A stretch of 39,559 nt of DNA, from assembly GCA_020722945.1 (NCBI GenBank), contig DYJV01000019.1, forward strand, positions 1 to 39,559. Direction: 5' to 3'. Numbering within the stretch: the first letter of the stretch is position 1; every line of letters starts with the position of its first letter. The notes under the pieces were generated by a model. The model did not search any database. It had not been told where the DNA came from and was given only the letters and a program-made list of their open reading frames with translations. Both the position numbers and the translations under genes were made by a program. The DNA comes from Candidatus Methylomirabilis sp. Its GTDB lineage: Bacteria > DYJV01. Below are positions 1 to 9,673 of this stretch, in pieces.

Positions 1-29
1 GGAGCTTATCAATTTTCCTCCATTCTGTT

Positions 30-60
30 GATACAACAATAAATTAATTTTGTATCTTTT
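30..60 (+). terminator. Possible intrinsic terminator of an upstream gene
   Basis: GATACAA (30-36) is complementary to TTGTATC (50-56) and is followed at once by a T-rich run (57-70). This fits a terminator for a gene lying left of the window. The stem is short and AT-rich, so the call is moderate. The rest of 1-156 shows no gene; a TATAAT at 130-135 could be the -10 element of the next gene, but no good -35 pairs with it. Confidence 0.4.
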
Positions 61-156
61 TCTATTTTTCTTGTTTTAAAATCTTTTTTCTGTTATTTGC
101 TATTTATAGCAGTATAAAAATTTTTTTAATATAATTTTTGATAAAAGGGGTTTATA

Positions 157-711
157 ATGCTTATATTGATTACAGCATTGTTTCTTTTGTTGGGTATTAT
201 GTTTTATCTTATTGCTATTTATAATGCTTTAGTAAAGCTAAAAAACCAGTCAGAAGAAGCGTGGTCAAGTATAGATGTCCAACTTAAAAGAAGATACGAT
301 TTGATTCCTAACCTTGTAGAGGTGGTAAAAGGTTATGCAGGGCACGAAAAGGAGACGTTGACCAAAGTAATAGAAGCAAGAAATATGGCTATGAGAAACT
401 CTTCTGATATTGCTAAAAAAGCTCAAAATGAGAATTTCTTATCAGACACACTAAAATCTCTTTTTGCTTTAAGTGAAAATTATCCTGAATTAAAAGCAAA
501 TGAAAATTTTTCTAAGTTACAAGGGTCATTGGAAGAGATTGAAGATAATATTCAAAATTCGAGAAGATATTATAATGCTGTTGTAAGAGATCTAAACATT
601 AAAATTGAAGAGTTCCCTTCAAATATTGTAGCTGGAATGTTTAAATTTTCCAAAAAAATATATTTTGAAATTGAAGAGAAGCAGAAAGAAGCTGTTACAG
701 TAAAATTCTAA
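157..711 (+). CDS. lemA: LemA family protein
   Basis: A 184-residue protein with one N-terminal membrane segment (about residues 2-24) followed by a mostly helical domain. Just after the helix comes the family signature, with the segments EEAWSSIDVQLKRRYDLIPN and LVEVVKGYAGHE, typical of LemA proteins. These are small membrane-anchored helical-bundle proteins with an exposed soluble domain and unclear function; in several bacteria they neighbour metalloprotease or TPM-domain genes, which is not the case here. An AAAAGGGG ribosome site at 143-150 supports the ATG. coaE starts 4 bases after the stop, so the two are probably co-transcribed. Family assignment is firm; cellular role unknown. Confidence 0.9.
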   Translation: MLILITALFLLLGIMFYLIAIYNALVKLKNQSEEAWSSIDVQLKRRYDLIPNLVEVVKGYAGHEKETLTKVIEARNMAMRNSSDIAKKAQNENFLSDTLKSLFALSENYPELKANENFSKLQGSLEEIEDNIQNSRRYYNAVVRDLNIKIEEFPSNIVAGMFKFSKKIYFEIEEKQKEAVTVKF

Positions 712-715
712 TTTT

Positions 716-1327
716 ATGACTGAAGTCTTTGATTACAAAAGGGTATATGGGCTTACTGGGTCAATTTCATGTGGGAAAACAACTGTTGCTTCAATATTTA
801 AAAAATTTTCTATACCTGTTTTAGACCTTGATTTTGTTAGCCGTAAAGTTGTAAAACAAGGCTCACAGGGGTATAAGCAGATAATTGAAGTTTTTGGGGA
901 ATTGTATCTTGATTCTTATGGTAATCTTGATAGGAAAAGGCTTGGAGAGCTTATCTTTAAAGATAAAGAGGCAAAAAAGAAGTTAGAATCTATCTTACAT
1001 CCACTTATATTTGAGTATGAGAAGAAATTTATTTATAATTATAGAAAAGTTTTCCCTGATAGACCTATAATTGTTGATGCTGCTCTTATGATAGAAACTG
1101 GTAGTTTTAAACGGTATAGTAAAATTATTCTTGTTTATATCCCTGAAAATATTCAGATAGAAAGATTGATGAAAAGAGATAGTATCTCTTATGCTGATGC
1201 AGAAATCAGAGTAAAAAATCAGATTTCTATAGAAGAAAAGAGGAAATTTGCAAATTATATTATAGATAATTCAAAAAATTTAGATTATACAGAAGCACAA
1301 GTTAAAAAAATAGCAGAGGAGCTTTGA
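716..1327 (+). CDS. coaE: Dephospho-CoA kinase
   Basis: CoaE phosphorylates the 3'-hydroxyl of dephospho-CoA, the last step of coenzyme A synthesis, in the cytoplasm. The 203-residue length is normal. A P-loop is visible at residues 12-22 (GLTGSISCGKT), followed by the DLDFVSRKVV segment and a central VDAALMIETG segment typical of the family. The lid region carries basic residues (around IERLMKRDSI) as expected for the nucleoside-kinase fold. The gene lies 4 bases after lemA, and its TGA stop shares one base with the ATG of the next gene (TGATG), implying translational coupling. Confidence 0.93.
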   Translation: MTEVFDYKRVYGLTGSISCGKTTVASIFKKFSIPVLDLDFVSRKVVKQGSQGYKQIIEVFGELYLDSYGNLDRKRLGELIFKDKEAKKKLESILHPLIFEYEKKFIYNYRKVFPDRPIIVDAALMIETGSFKRYSKIILVYIPENIQIERLMKRDSISYADAEIRVKNQISIEEKRKFANYIIDNSKNLDYTEAQVKKIAEEL

Positions 1328-2163
1328 TGATAGTAGATGTTCATACTCATATATTCCCAGACAAAATAAGAGTGAGCAGAGAGCAATTTTTTTCTAATGA
1401 AGCAGAGTTTAAATCAATTTATCAACATAGTAACTCTAAAATGATTTCTTATGAAGAGTTAATCCATTCTATGGATACCAATGGTATAGATAAATCTGTT
1501 ATATTTGGTTTCCCTTGGAATACCCAAGAATTTGCAACTCTTAATAATGATTATATAATTGAAGCTGTTTCAAAATATCCAGATAGGTTTATCGGTTTTT
1601 CTTGTGTTAACCCTTTGTCAGAGTATGCACTTTGTGAGGTAAGAAGATGTTTTGATAATGGATTAAAGGGTTTAGGAGAGGTAGCATTTTATAATAGTGA
1701 TATTACTGATGAGATTATCTCTAAACTTAAGCCTTTTATGGATATTTTAATAGAATTAGATTACCCTTTTATGCTCCATACTAACGAACCTGTTGGTCAT
1801 AAATATCCGGGTAAGGCTGATATGTGCCTCAAAAACATATATAATTTTCTAAAATCTTATCCAAACAACAAAATTATCCTTGCTCATCTTGGGGGTGGTA
1901 TTTTCTTCTATAATATAATGAAAAGAGAAGTTAAAGACATTCTAAAAAATGTATATTTTGATACTGCTGCAGTTCCTTTCCTGTATGATAAAAATATCTA
2001 TTTTGAAGCTTCAAAATATGCTGGTGAAAGTAAAATATTATTTGGAAGTGATTACCCTCTTATAAATCCTTCAGTATATCTAACTGATATTGATTTGCAT
2101 GTCCCCTCCACACAATTAATTGGCCAGATAAAAGGAGCTAATGCATTAGCTATTCTAAAATAA
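1327..2163 (+). CDS. Metal-dependent hydrolase, amidohydrolase-2 family
   Basis: A TIM-barrel amidohydrolase of 278 residues. Near the N-terminus DVHTHIFPDK gives the HxH metal site; a central MLHTNEP, then ILAHLGGG, and near the C-terminus LFGSDYPL give the other metal ligands and the catalytic aspartate. This pattern is that of the COG2159 amidohydrolases, which include decarboxylases and hydrolases of cyclic or aromatic substrates; the substrate here cannot be read from sequence. An in-frame TTG at 1324 is possible, but ATG 1327 is preferred: it lies 5 bases after GAGGAG (1316-1321 region) and overlaps the coaE stop by one base. Family sure, substrate unknown. Confidence 0.85.
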   Translation: MIVDVHTHIFPDKIRVSREQFFSNEAEFKSIYQHSNSKMISYEELIHSMDTNGIDKSVIFGFPWNTQEFATLNNDYIIEAVSKYPDRFIGFSCVNPLSEYALCEVRRCFDNGLKGLGEVAFYNSDITDEIISKLKPFMDILIELDYPFMLHTNEPVGHKYPGKADMCLKNIYNFLKSYPNNKIILAHLGGGIFFYNIMKREVKDILKNVYFDTAAVPFLYDKNIYFEASKYAGESKILFGSDYPLINPSVYLTDIDLHVPSTQLIGQIKGANALAILK

Positions 2164-2239
2164 AATTTTTATAATACCTAAAAGTAAAAATGTAGTTTAA
2201 AATCTTTACAGAAAGAATTTTTTAAGTTATATACCACTT

Positions 2240-3217
2240 ATGACATTAAATGAAATCTTTTCAATCATTGATGAAGATCTTAAATTAGTTGAAGATAGTA
2301 TTCACCATAATATTCAAAATAAAATAGAGCTCATATCATCTATTGGTAGTCATATATTTGGTAGTGGTGGGAAAAGATTAAGACCTGCTCTTCTTCTTCT
2401 GGCGTGTAAATTATTTGACTATAAAGGACCAGAGAGAATTTATTTAAGCTCTGCTATTGAATACATTCATACTGCGACACTTTTGCATGACGATGTAGTT
2501 GATAATTCTGTTTTAAGAAGGGGTAAACAATCTGCAAACTCTATCTGGGGGAATGAAGCAAGTGTCTTGGTTGGTGATTTTTTATTTGCTAAAGCATTTA
2601 TTCTAATCGTAGGCTCTAAAAATATAAGAGTTTTAAATATCCTCTCAAATGCTACAGGTAATCTTGCTGAAGGTGAGATCTTTGAATTAGTTAAAACAGG
2701 TGATTTACAAACCTCGATTAATGATTATTTTGAGATCATCAAAAATAAAACTGGAGTTTTATTTTCTGCTGCTTGTGAAATAGCTGCTGTTTTGGCAGAT
2801 GCACCGCACAATTTGTTAAATTCTATCAAAAGTTATGGTGATAAAATTGGAGTGGCTTTTCAACTTATAGATGATGCACTCGATTATGCCTCTACTGATG
2901 TAGAGTTGGGGAAAAAGATAGGTATAGATATCCAAGAGGGTAAAGTTACTCTACCTCTAATAGCAGCCCTTACGAATGCTAATTCTGATTCACTTTACTC
3001 TAATGTTAAAGAGATATTTTATAAAGATTCCATCGCTGAAGATGATATTAATTTTTTAAAGAATTTTGTTTTAGAAAATCGTGGAGTGGAAGATACGATT
3101 AAACAAGCACACAACTTTATTAGCCAAGCAAAGGAGGAGCTATCTATTTTCCATGATTCACCTGCAAAAACATCCCTTCTTTTACTTGCTGATTTTATCT
3201 TAAAAAGGAGATTTTAA
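2240..3217 (+). CDS. ispB: Trans-polyprenyl diphosphate synthase (long chain)
   Basis: This enzyme condenses isopentenyl diphosphate units onto an allylic primer to make the polyprenyl side chain of respiratory quinones. It has 325 residues, normal for octaprenyl/heptaprenyl synthases. Visible motifs: GGKRLRPALL (about 44-53), the first aspartate-rich motif DDVVD (84-88) within TATLLHDDVVDNSVLRRG, and the second, DDALD (211-215). The small residue five before the first motif (Ala79) fits a long-chain product. The upstream gap of 76 bases has no strong ribosome site, so the start is less secure than the family. Exact chain length and the symbol ispB are inference. Confidence 0.85.
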   Translation: MTLNEIFSIIDEDLKLVEDSIHHNIQNKIELISSIGSHIFGSGGKRLRPALLLLACKLFDYKGPERIYLSSAIEYIHTATLLHDDVVDNSVLRRGKQSANSIWGNEASVLVGDFLFAKAFILIVGSKNIRVLNILSNATGNLAEGEIFELVKTGDLQTSINDYFEIIKNKTGVLFSAACEIAAVLADAPHNLLNSIKSYGDKIGVAFQLIDDALDYASTDVELGKKIGIDIQEGKVTLPLIAALTNANSDSLYSNVKEIFYKDSIAEDDINFLKNFVLENRGVEDTIKQAHNFISQAKEELSIFHDSPAKTSLLLLADFILKRRF

Positions 3218-3218
3218 A

Positions 3219-3371
3219 ATAGTACTTTCGATCATAATCGGTGTAATTATTGGTCTTGCTTACGGTTTGTTGCTTAAATATGGGAAAAGCACTTGAGCTT
3301 GTGCGACTATTCCGGTATGGTTGTTCGGATTAATTGGTGGTATTATAGGTTTTTTAATAAAAAATAATTAA
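3219..3371 (+). CDS. Small two-helix membrane protein with in-frame TGA: candidate selenoprotein, or broken gene
   Basis: Reading 3219-3371 with TGA at 3294-3296 as an amino acid gives about 50 residues: a glycine-rich hydrophobic helix (SIIIGVIIGLAYGLLL), a polar turn KYGKST-X-ACATIP, and a second glycine-rich helix (WLFGLIGGIIGFLI), ending in TAA. Both halves make one coherent hairpin, so the frame is real on both sides of the TGA. AAGGAG (3205-3210) sits 8 bases before ATA 3219; no ATG, GTG or TTG suits, so the start is odd. A hairpin at 3309-3331 (TCCG paired with CGGA, G-rich 11-base loop) begins 12 bases after the TGA, as bacterial SECIS elements do. The shape resembles small glycine-zipper proteins carrying a GKC..GAC turn; TGA could also be a mutated GGA (Gly). 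trxA follows 12 bases on. Confidence 0.4.
3309..3331 (+). promoter_or_regulatory. Possible SECIS-like hairpin downstream of in-frame TGA
   Basis: TCCG (3311-3314) pairs with CGGA (3326-3329); beyond a T-T mismatch, A3309 pairs with T3331. The 11-base loop GTATGGTTGTT starts with G and holds a GG. The loop begins 18 bases after the TGA, inside the spacing known for bacterial SelB-binding elements. The stem is modest, so this supports but does not prove selenocysteine decoding. Confidence 0.3.
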
Positions 3372-3383
3372 AAGGAGAGAGTT

Positions 3384-3707
3384 ATGAGTGAAAAAGTAAT
3401 TCATGTTGATGATGGCAGCTTTAAAGAGATAGTTTTAGATTCTGAAATTCCTGTGTTAGTTGATTTCTGGGCATCATGGTGTGGACCTTGCCTTGCTCTT
3501 GCTCCCGTTATTGATGATATTGCAGAGGAATTTGGCAAAACTATAAAAATTTGCAAGCTTAATGTTGATGAAAACCAGAAAACTGCTATGCAGTATGGGA
3601 TCAAAGGGATACCTACGGTTCTTTTCTTTAAAGGTGGCAAAGTAGTTGACCAATCTGTTGGTTTAGTTCCAAAAGAGCATTTTAAAGAGATTATTGGAAA
3701 ATTGTAA
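3384..3707 (+). CDS. trxA: Thioredoxin
   Basis: A classical 107-residue cytoplasmic thioredoxin that reduces disulfides using electrons from thioredoxin reductase. The active site WCGPC is at residues 32-36, preceded by LVDFWASWCG and followed by the cis-proline segment GIKGIPTVLFF. No signal peptide. AAAGGAGAGAG just upstream is a strong ribosome site. It lies 12 bases after the stop of the small TGA-containing ORF, so the two are very likely one transcript; the neighbour's possible Sec/Cys turn would be a plausible thioredoxin client. Confidence 0.95.
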   Translation: MSEKVIHVDDGSFKEIVLDSEIPVLVDFWASWCGPCLALAPVIDDIAEEFGKTIKICKLNVDENQKTAMQYGIKGIPTVLFFKGGKVVDQSVGLVPKEHFKEIIGKL

Positions 3708-3761
3708 TATATATTTTTTGTAACTTAGTATCTCTCTTCTAATAATGCCAATTATATTGTA

Positions 3762-3807
3762 GGGAGTAAGTTTATTATACTGTTTTATATAAGTATATTC
3801 TACTCCC
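3762..3807. terminator. Inverted repeat between convergent trxA and lon
   Basis: GGGAGTA (3762-3768) and TACTCCC (3801-3807) are perfectly complementary, with further AT pairing inside (TTATAC against GTATA). It lies between convergent genes and probably ends transcription or folds the 3' end of one or both messages. No long T-run follows directly, so it may act as a 3' stabilising stem. Confidence 0.5.
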
Positions 3808-3867
3808 TTCCTAATTTATGTAAAATTGTTTTCTAATTTTTTCCTGATAGTAGATATAATTATAGAG

Positions 3868-3893
3868 TCTTGAGATAAAATTTTCTCTCAAGA
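3868..3893. terminator. Second inverted repeat, probable lon terminator
   Basis: TCTTGAGA (3868-3875) and TCTCAAGA (3886-3893) form a perfect 8-bp stem; the loop contains AAAATTTT, which can extend it. It lies 16 bases past the lon stop on the minus strand. With the 3762-3807 repeat it forms a pair of terminators between convergent units. Confidence 0.5.
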
Positions 3894-3909
3894 TATTTTG
3901 AAATGATTT

Positions 3910-6336
3910 TTAGTTGTTCACGAGAGGTATTTTCTGGTAATCTTTCATTATCAAACGAGCAAGTTTTCTTTGAGATAGATTGTTTTGTAGTTTGTTGTTT
4001 ATTGTCTCTTTCAAAGATTCACTAATATCGAAAACTTCAAAAAAAAGTTCATCCATATGCTTGACCGGCTTTATAATAAGTGTTTCTTTAATATTGTCTG
4101 AAATTTCTTTGAGATCTTTGATATTCTCTTCTGGGATAATGATATTTTTAATTCCAAATCTCTTTGCAGCAAGAAGTTTCTCTTTTAATCCACCAATTGG
4201 AAGAATATCTCCTCTGAGGGTTATTTCCCCTGTCATTGCATAATTCCCTGATACAGGAAATGATGTCAAGGCAGAGATAATTGATGTTGCTATTGTGATA
4301 CCCGCAGATGGACCATCTTTAGGAGTTGCTCCTTCAGGGACATGGATATGAAAATCAAGTAGTTTATAGAAATCATCTACAAAGCCCAATATATCTGATC
4401 TTGTTCTTACATAGCTTAAAGCAGTTTTTGCAGATTCCTGCATTATTTCACCAAGTTTACCAGTTATATAGAGGTTCCCCTGCCCTTTCATAACAGAAAC
4501 TTCTATTGATAATATATCTCCACCTGATTGAGTCCATGCAAGACCATTTGTAACTCCAACCTTGCTTATTTTGTCGCTCGTCTGATACTTGAATTTCTTT
4601 ACTCCTAAATATTTTTCTATATTTTCTTCGTCTAAATGTATATCCTCTTCAGGTTGTATATTTTTTTTGAGAAAATCTTTTGCTATTTTTCTTAAAATTT
4701 TTTCTATCTCTCTTTTTAGATTTCGGACACCAGCTTCCCTTGTATAATTTCTTATAATTTCTAAAATAGTTTTGTCAGGTAATAAAACTTTTATGTTGTT
4801 AATCAGACCACTATTTTTTTGTAGTTCAGGGATAAGATAATTTTTTGCAATTTCCACCTTTTCATACTCTGTATACCCCTCTATTTTTATAATTTCCATT
4901 CTGTCTCTTAGTGGGTAAGGTATTGAATCGAGAGTATTTGCGGTAGATATAAATAAAACTTTCGAAAGATCGTAATCCATGCCTAAATAGTGGTCATTGA
5001 AAGTATTATTTTGTTCAGGATCTAAAACTTCAAGAAGAGCACTTGTAGGATCTCCACGATAATCAGAGCTTAACTTATCAATCTCATCAAGTAAAAAAAC
5101 AGGGTTTGATGAACCTGCCCTTTTCATCCCTTGAATTATTTTACCGGGCAATGCCCCAAGATATGTCCTTCTATGACCTCTTATCTCTGCTTCATCTTTT
5201 ACTCCACCTAAAGATATTCTGACGAATTTTCTATTTAGTGAGTTGGCGATCGATTTTCCAAGAGAAGTTTTCCCGACTCCGGGTGGTCCTACTAAACATA
5301 ATATTGGTGAATTAGTTGATTTGGAAAGAATTCTTACTGCGAGATATTCTATGATCCGATCTTTTACCTTTTCAAGACCATAATGATCTTTGTTAAGAAT
5401 CTCTTCTACTTTGGTTAAATTTTCCTCTTCCTCTGTATATTGGTTCCAAGGGATGTCAGCTATCCATTCAAGATAGTTCCTTATTATAGAAGTTTCACCT
5501 GAAAATGGGTGCATATTTTTTAATTTTTTAAGCTCAGCTTCAACTCTGTTTTTTGCTTCAGGTGGTAAAATAAGTGCTTTTAATCTCTTCTCAAATTCTA
5601 TTAAATCAGATTTAGGGTCAGATTTGAAACCAAGTTCATTATGGATTGCATTTAGCTGTTCATTTAAATAAATTTCTTTCTGATTTTTACTGATATTGTT
5701 TTTTACCTGATCTTTTATCTTTTTCTCTATTTCAAGAATATCTATTTCACTTGCCAAAGCAGAATAAACATGGCTTAATTTTTCGGTTATTTGGTTGGCT
5801 TCGAGAATGCTCTGTTTATCAGATATCTTAAAATTGACTTTTGCAGCTATTCCATAACACAATTGGTATGGATCACCTTTTGAGATGATATTGATAACGT
5901 CTTCAATGTTTATTTTCCCATTTATCTTTGTATAAATCTGAAAATTTGAAATGACATTCCTCATAAGAGCTTCAATTTCTACTTTATCTTTTCCCCAATC
6001 GTAAGTTTCATTAATTACTTCACCCTCTACACTATAAAAGTCATTATCAAAAAGGTTGGTGATATCGAAAGGTTTTAATCCTTCAATAGATACTTTGTAA
6101 GTTCCATCAATTAATTTGATAACTTGCTTTATCTTTGCGGTTACACTTTTAGTAAAAATATTTTCAATTTTAGGGTTGTTTATGTTAGGGTCTTTTTGAC
6201 AGCTCACAACGATAATAGAGCCTTTATCAACTGCGTATTCAATCCCTTTTATTGAATTTCTTCTACCAAAAAATAGATTTGCTTCTTGAAAAGGTAGCAA
6301 AATAAAATCTCTTAAAGGGAGAAAAGGGTAAATCAT
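3910..6336 (-). CDS. lon: ATP-dependent protease Lon
   Basis: Lon is a cytoplasmic homo-oligomeric AAA+ serine protease that degrades misfolded and regulatory proteins. The 808 residues match the family. The N-terminal substrate-binding LAN domain starts at [13 protein letters not shown]; the AAA+ module has Walker [10 protein letters not shown] and Walker [10 protein letters not shown]; the protease domain has PKDGPSAG with catalytic Ser677 and [11 protein letters not shown] with catalytic Lys720. The 43-residue spacing is the same as in E. coli Lon (S679/K722). TCCTCC at 6347-6352 (GGAGGA on the coding strand) supports the start. It follows clpX after 77 bases, so the two proteolytic genes may share a transcript. 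Confidence 0.97.
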   Translation of the reverse strand: MIYPFLPLRDFILLPFQEANLFFGRRNSIKGIEYAVDKGSIIVVSCQKDPNINNPKIENIFTKSVTAKIKQVIKLIDGTYKVSIEGLKPFDITNLFDNDFYSVEGEVINETYDWGKDKVEIEALMRNVISNFQIYTKINGKINIEDVINIISKGDPYQLCYGIAAKVNFKISDKQSILEANQITEKLSHVYSALASEIDILEIEKKIKDQVKNNISKNQKEIYLNEQLNAIHNELGFKSDPKSDLIEFEKRLKALILPPEAKNRVEAELKKLKNMHPFSGETSIIRNYLEWIADIPWNQYTEEEENLTKVEEILNKDHYGLEKVKDRIIEYLAVRILSKSTNSPILCLVGPPGVGKTSLGKSIANSLNRKFVRISLGGVKDEAEIRGHRRTYLGALPGKIIQGMKRAGSSNPVFLLDEIDKLSSDYRGDPTSALLEVLDPEQNNTFNDHYLGMDYDLSKVLFISTANTLDSIPYPLRDRMEIIKIEGYTEYEKVEIAKNYLIPELQKNSGLINNIKVLLPDKTILEIIRNYTREAGVRNLKREIEKILRKIAKDFLKKNIQPEEDIHLDEENIEKYLGVKKFKYQTSDKISKVGVTNGLAWTQSGGDILSIEVSVMKGQGNLYITGKLGEIMQESAKTALSYVRTRSDILGFVDDFYKLLDFHIHVPEGATPKDGPSAGITIATSIISALTSFPVSGNYAMTGEITLRGDILPIGGLKEKLLAAKRFGIKNIIIPEENIKDLKEISDNIKETLIIKPVKHMDELFFEVFDISESLKETINNKLQNNLSQRKLARLIMKDYQKIPLVNN

Positions 6337-6413
6337 AAATTAAATATCCTCCGTAAAATATACTTAAAAAAGAAATTGATGATAGAGTATTTAGGTTAGT
6401 AATAAAGTCAGTG

Positions 6414-7679
6414 TTATGCGATCTTATGCTCTTTGTAAATAAAAATTGGTTTTAGGTTTTTTGATACAACTTCTTCGTTTATTATCACTTCTCTGATATT
6501 TTTTTTGGAAGGGATTTCAAACATAATATCAGTCATAATATTTTCAACGATACCTTTAAGCCCTCTTGCTCCAGTTTTCCTTTTTATTGCTTCTTTGGCT
6601 ATCGCTCTTAATGAATCTTCAGAAAATATAAGCTTGACATTGTCAAATTCAAGAAGTTTTTGGTATTGTTTGATTATTGCATTTTTGGGTTCGGTAAGTA
6701 TCCTCAATAAAGCTTCCTCGTCAAGATCTTCAAGTGTAGAGATCACAGGAACACGACCGATAAACTCAGGTATTAGACCGTATTGCATCATATCCTCAGG
6801 CTCAAGGGACTTAAGTATCCCCTCTTTCATTTTATCCTTTTTAGTTTTGGGAGTGCCATGAAATCCTATTGTTTTTTTACCGATTCTTCGCTCAATAATA
6901 TCTTCGATGCCGACAAATGCCCCCCCAAGTATAAAAAGGATATTTGTAGTGTTTATCTTTATAAAGTCTTGGTTGGGATGCTTTCTTCCACCTTTGGGTG
7001 GGATATTTGAGACAGTCCCCTCTATGATTTTCAGTAAGGCTTGTTGAACACCCTCTCCAGAAACATCTCTTGTAATGGAAGGGCTGTAAGATTTTCTTGC
7101 TATTTTATCAATTTCGTCAATGTATATAATCCCCTTCTCTGTTCTTTCAATATCGTAATTAGCTGCCTGGAATAGACTCACTAATACATTTTCTACATCT
7201 TCTCCTACATATCCAGCTTCTGTAAGTGTAGTCGCATCTGCAATAGTGAATGGGACATCAAGAATTTTTGCAAGGGTGCTTGCGAGTAATGTTTTGCCAC
7301 ACCCTGTGGGCCCAATAAGGAGAATATTACTTTTATCAATCTGAATATCATTCTCTTTATCTTTTTTCTCAGAAGAATTGTAGTTTATTCTTTTGTAATG
7401 GTTGTAAACAGCTACTGATAATTTCCTTTTGGTCTCATCTTGTCCAATTACATATTCATCAAGTGCTTTTTTTATCTCTTCAGGTTTTTGTAGAATATTT
7501 TTAAGATTTTCAACCTTCTCTTTTTCAAATTCAGTAAAGATTATTTCGTTACATAGATTAACACATTTATCGCAAATATATACTCCGTTGGGACCTTCAA
7601 TAAGTTTTTTAACAGATCTTTCGTCTCTTTCACAAAAAGAGCATTTTATCCATCTGCGTTTACTATTTTCATAAGCCAT
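6414..7679 (-). CDS. clpX: ATP-dependent Clp protease ATP-binding subunit ClpX
   Basis: ClpX is the hexameric AAA+ unfoldase that feeds substrates to ClpP. The 421-residue protein starts with the zinc-binding domain (Cys13, Cys16, Cys36, Cys39: CSFC and CDKC), followed by Walker A GPTGCGKT, Walker [10 protein letters not shown], the pore-loop segment AGYVGEDV and the IGF loop region (KKTIGFHG), which contacts ClpP. clpP is not in the window, although it commonly sits immediately upstream of clpX; here ilvB takes that place, 31 bases away. A GGAG site precedes the ATG. Confidence 0.97.
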   Translation of the reverse strand: MAYENSKRRWIKCSFCERDERSVKKLIEGPNGVYICDKCVNLCNEIIFTEFEKEKVENLKNILQKPEEIKKALDEYVIGQDETKRKLSVAVYNHYKRINYNSSEKKDKENDIQIDKSNILLIGPTGCGKTLLASTLAKILDVPFTIADATTLTEAGYVGEDVENVLVSLFQAANYDIERTEKGIIYIDEIDKIARKSYSPSITRDVSGEGVQQALLKIIEGTVSNIPPKGGRKHPNQDFIKINTTNILFILGGAFVGIEDIIERRIGKKTIGFHGTPKTKKDKMKEGILKSLEPEDMMQYGLIPEFIGRVPVISTLEDLDEEALLRILTEPKNAIIKQYQKLLEFDNVKLIFSEDSLRAIAKEAIKRKTGARGLKGIVENIMTDIMFEIPSKKNIREVIINEEVVSKNLKPIFIYKEHKIA

Positions 7680-7710
7680 TTACTATCTCCATAAAAAATT
7701 TTTATTTAAT

Positions 7711-9408
7711 TTAAACTAATAACATTTTGTTTAATGGTGCACCAGCAGGAACCATTGGATAAACATTTTCCTCTCTATCTATTCTGAAATCAACAATTAC
7801 AGGTTTGGGAGTCTCTAATGCCTGCCTCAAAATAGACTCAACATCCTCCTTTTTATCACATCTGAACCCAACTGCACCGTAACTCTCTGCTAATTTTACA
7901 AAATCTGGTGTAACCTCCATGATCGTTTCGGAGTAATTTTTGTTGAAAAATAGCTCTTGCCATTGCCTTACCATTCCAAGATAATTGTTATTAAGTATTA
8001 TAATTTTTATTGGTAATCCAAATTGAATTACGGTTGCTAATTCTTGGATATTCATCTGAATACTTCCATCTCCAGCAATATCAATTACAGTTTTGTCAGG
8101 AAATGCAATTTGTGCACCTATTGCAGCGGGAAAACCGTAACCCATTGTCCCTAATCCACCTGATGTCAAAAATGTCCTTGGATTTAGGAAGGTGTAATAT
8201 TGAGCTGACCACATCTGATTTTGACCAACTTCTGTTGCTATAATTGCTTTGCCTTTAGTTAATTCAAAAATTTTTTCTATAATGTATTGAGGTTTTACTT
8301 TACTGCTTTCTGTGTCGTATTTTAATTTGTGTTTATCTCTCCATTCGTCAATCTTATGATGCCAATCTTTTATATTATTGTGAAAACTCTCTATCTTATC
8401 GGAAAAATCTGTATTAAGTAAAGCATTAAATTTCTGGAGGGCAATAAGGGAGTCCCCCACAATAGGGATATCTACAACAACATTTTTACTTATTGATGTG
8501 GGGTCTATATCTATATGGATTATTTTTGCATTTCCGGCAAATTCATCTGTTTTACCTGTAACCCTATCATCAAATCTTGCTCCGATTGCAATGAGAATAT
8601 CACAATCAGTAACAGCCATATTTGCTTTGTATGTTCCATGCATTCCAAGCATTCCAAGAAAAAGCTTATCATTTGAGGGGAAAGCACCAAGCCCCATTAA
8701 GGTAGATGTTATAGGGATATTGGTTGTTTGGATAAACTTTCTCAACTCTTCAGAACTATTTGATGAGATTACCCCACCTCCAATATATACTAAAGGTTTT
8801 TTTGAGTTAAGAATTTCAGTTAATGCTTTTCTTATTTGACCAATGTGACAATCGTAATTAGGTCTGTAACTTGGTAGATCTATATCTTTGGGGTATTCAT
8901 AGTTTTTGGTTTTTGATGCAACTATATCTTTTGGTAGATCTACGAGAACAGGGCCTTTTCTTCCAGTATTTGCAATGTAAAAAGCTTCTTTTATTATTCT
9001 TGGAAGATCTTTTACATCTTTTACTAAATAGCTGTGTTTTGTGCATGGTCTTGTAATTCCTACAATATCAGCCTCCTGAAAAGCATCATTGCCGATTAAG
9101 GTTGTAGGAACTTGCCCTGTAAATAAAACAAGAGGGATAGAATCCATATATGCAGTTGCTAATCCAGTAACAGTATTTGTAGCTCCAGGACCTGAAGTTA
9201 CTAAAGCAACCCCAACATCCCCTGTAGCCCTTGCATATCCGTCCGCAGCGTGGACAGCTGCCTGTTCATGCCGGACCAAAATATGTTTAATTTTGTGATT
9301 AGGTAATTCATCGTAAATATTTATGACTGCTCCACCAGGATACCCAAAAAGATACCGCACATTTTCAAGGGTTAAGCACTCTAAAAGGATTTGAGAGCCC
9401 GATTTCAT
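7711..9408 (-). CDS. ilvB: Acetolactate synthase large (catalytic) subunit
   Basis: Thiamine-diphosphate enzyme that joins two pyruvates to acetolactate (or pyruvate and 2-ketobutyrate), the first common step of branched-chain amino acid synthesis. The 565 residues span the three domains: the N-terminal PYR domain with [15 protein letters not shown] and the catalytic glutamate Glu48 ([19 protein letters not shown]), the central domain, and the PP domain with the thiamine-binding GDGSIQMN followed by [18 protein letters not shown] precedes the start. The regulatory subunit gene ilvN, usually next to ilvB, is absent, and the neighbours are protease genes. A catabolic acetolactate synthase is less likely given length and motifs. 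Confidence 0.93.
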   Translation of the reverse strand: MKSGSQILLECLTLENVRYLFGYPGGAVINIYDELPNHKIKHILVRHEQAAVHAADGYARATGDVGVALVTSGPGATNTVTGLATAYMDSIPLVLFTGQVPTTLIGNDAFQEADIVGITRPCTKHSYLVKDVKDLPRIIKEAFYIANTGRKGPVLVDLPKDIVASKTKNYEYPKDIDLPSYRPNYDCHIGQIRKALTEILNSKKPLVYIGGGVISSNSSEELRKFIQTTNIPITSTLMGLGAFPSNDKLFLGMLGMHGTYKANMAVTDCDILIAIGARFDDRVTGKTDEFAGNAKIIHIDIDPTSISKNVVVDIPIVGDSLIALQKFNALLNTDFSDKIESFHNNIKDWHHKIDEWRDKHKLKYDTESSKVKPQYIIEKIFELTKGKAIIATEVGQNQMWSAQYYTFLNPRTFLTSGGLGTMGYGFPAAIGAQIAFPDKTVIDIAGDGSIQMNIQELATVIQFGLPIKIIILNNNYLGMVRQWQELFFNKNYSETIMEVTPDFVKLAESYGAVGFRCDKKEDVESILRQALETPKPVIVDFRIDREENVYPMVPAGAPLNKMLLV

Positions 9409-9431
9409 TAAACAAAATCCTCCAAAAAACT

Positions 9432-9656
9432 TTATTCTTTTCTGTTTTTATAGGCATCAAGCATTTTTACAAGCTCCTCTTTGCCTTTTAATTTTGATAA
9501 TTTGAGCTTTTTTAACTCTGCTTCCTCTTCAGGAGATAAGTAAACTTTTGAAGACATCTCATCAACTTTCAAATTTAGCTCCTCATGCTCTTTCCATAAT
9601 TTAGAAAATTCTTCATCTTTTGAGATTAATTCTAAAACAACGGGAGATTTCTCCAT
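9432..9656 (-). CDS. YdcH/DUF465 family small coiled-coil protein
   Basis: A 74-residue, highly charged, fully helical protein. The C-terminal part, [20 protein letters not shown], is the recognisable signature of the DUF465/YdcH family: short helical-hairpin proteins without an established biochemical role. The N-terminal half ([18 protein letters not shown]) has heptad-like spacing. It is packed between the lipoprotein gene (17 bases) and ilvB (23 bases), so all three are probably one transcript. AGGAGG-type bases precede the ATG. Confidence 0.75.
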   Translation of the reverse strand: MEKSPVVLELISKDEEFSKLWKEHEELNLKVDEMSSKVYLSPEEEAELKKLKLSKLKGKEELVKMLDAYKNRKE

Positions 9657-9673
9657 TTTAAGCCTCCTTTATT

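Noticed and set aside
1324-1326. TTG as start of the amidohydrolase
   Set aside because: The adjacent ATG at 1327 has the better distance to GAGGAG and forms the usual TGATG overlap.
6505-6861. Plus-strand frame antisense to clpX
   Set aside because: Antisense to a strongly conserved gene, no start signals and no domain.
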